Source of the DNA: Candidatus Eiseniibacteriota bacterium
GTDB taxonomy: Bacteria > Eisenbacteria > RBG-16-71-46
DNA: 14,804 bases
NCBI GenBank assembly: GCA_005893365.1
Contig: VBPB01000106.1
Span: 1-14,804 of the forward strand
Reading direction: 5' to 3'
Below are positions 12,486-14,804 of this stretch, in pieces (the stretch's first letter is position 1; each line of letters begins with the position of its first letter). Below the pieces are notes generated by a model. The model was given only the letters and a program-made list of their open reading frames with translations. It did no database searches and was not told the DNA's origin. Made by a program: the position numbers and the translations under genes.

Positions 12486-13505
12486 ACCGCGCCGCCGCAC
12501 GCCTGCTCGGGGTCGCGGCCCCCCGCGCCCGGCGCGCCCGCGCCGCGGACCTGGTGCGGACGGTGGTGGCCGGCGACGACCCGGTGCGCGACGCGGCCCG
12601 GCGCGCGAGCACCGAGCGCGAGGTGGTCCTGGCCACCGCCGCGGGCGGCGAGGTCCCGGTCCTGCTGCGCAGCGCGCGGCTGGGACGCCCCCCGTGGGTG
12701 CTCCTGACCCTGCGCGACCAGGCCGGCACCCGGCGCATGGAGCAGGAGCTGCGGCGCCACGAGCGGCTCGCCATGCTGGGCCGGCTCTCGGCCGGGGCGG
12801 CGCACGAGATCCGCAACCCGCTCGCCGGCATCGGCACCAGCGCCCAGGTCCTGCTCGGGCGCTTCGAGCCCCGCGACGAGCGCGCGCGCTTCGTCCGCGT
12901 CATCCTGGAGGAGGTGGGCCGTCTCGATCGCATCGTCACCAGCCTGCTCCAGTACGCCCGCCCGCGCGTGCCCGAGCTCAAGCCGACGCTGCTCGCGCCC
13001 TGCATCGAGCGCGTGCTCGAGCTGGCCGCCGAGCCGGTGGCGCACGGGCACGTGCGCGTCGAGGTGGAGGTGGCGCCGCGCCTCGGTCCGGTCTACATTG
13101 ACCCCGACCTGGTGACGCAGGTGCTGCTCAACGTCACGTTGAACGCCCTGCAGGCCATGCCGGACTCAGGGACGTTGCGCTACGAGGTGCGCCGGGTACG
13201 CCGGAAGGCACCGGCGCGCAGCGCGGGCCGGCGCGCCGAGGACCGTGCGGCCGGACGCCGCCGGCCGCGGGGCCACGACTGGATCGCGTCCCAGCAGGTG
13301 CGCGTCATCGACACCGGCGTCGGCATCCCGCGTCATGCCCTGGCGCGGCTCTTCGACCCGTTCTTCTCGACCAAGCCCAAGGGGACCGGGTTGGGGCTGG
13401 CGATCTCGCAGTCGATCATGCAGGAGCACGGCGGAGCGATCGCGGTGGCGAGCCGCGAAGGACGCGGGACCACGGTGCTGCTCGACTTCCCGATGGAGAA
13501 ACGAC

Positions 13506-14804
<1,299 letters not shown>

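Noticed and set aside
11816..13051. A 411-codon minus-strand open frame over csrA, the FlgM-like gene and the kinase
   Set aside because: It crosses three supported plus-strand genes and their gaps and has shadow-type composition.

Overview
This is a very GC-rich (about 70 % by eye), gene-dense bacterial window with short intergenic gaps and almost no mobile-element signal. A Kdo-type/PatA-type acyltransferase, MglA, CsrA, an NtrB/NtrC pair and a secreted small protein with a cleavable signal peptide suggest a Gram-negative, possibly motile bacterium. A Methylomirabilota/Rokubacteria-like or deltaproteobacterial lineage fits, but the sequence alone does not settle this and no rRNA or other marker is present.

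Layout. 1-2124 (+): the 3' part of a YegS/DagK-type lipid kinase, cut by the left edge, then an abutting zinc-dependent dehydrogenase. 2281-3296 (+): a possible 46-codon leader ORF coupled by an ATGA overlap to a VOC-DinB fusion protein. 3339-5304 (-): a two-gene lipid operon, an acyltransferase followed by a PimA-like GT4 glycosyltransferase that is broken by an apparent deletion/frameshift at about 4115-4125. 5552-8841 (+): an unknown 139-residue protein, an MglA-type GTPase with a 170-residue tail, a small secreted protein and a lone trpA. 9044-11539 (-): a large membrane phosphatase with PDZ-like, multi-TM, GAF and SpoIIE/PP2C domains. 11728-12277 (+): csrA and a FlgM-like small protein. 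12393-14804 (+): a sensor kinase whose PAS region is broken by a second apparent deletion/frameshift, overlapping a sigma-54-type NtrC response regulator that runs off the right edge.

How it may work together. The acyltransferase and glycosyltransferase share translation (GTGA overlap) and probably a membrane lipid substrate. MglA, CsrA, FlgM-like, the PP2C phosphatase and NtrBC are all regulators of polarity, motility, post-transcriptional control and stress, so the right two thirds of the window is signalling-rich. No single new multi-gene system stands out.

The observations most worth checking are the two broken genes, each of which reads sensibly on both sides of a short junction and needs a missing length of 3n+1 nt; a recurring promoter-like pattern TTGAC-N16..18-TAGNNT in front of four separate genes, one of them apparently leaderless; the extended MglA with an altered P-loop; and the ComP-like PDZ/multi-TM sensor joined to a PP2C phosphatase.
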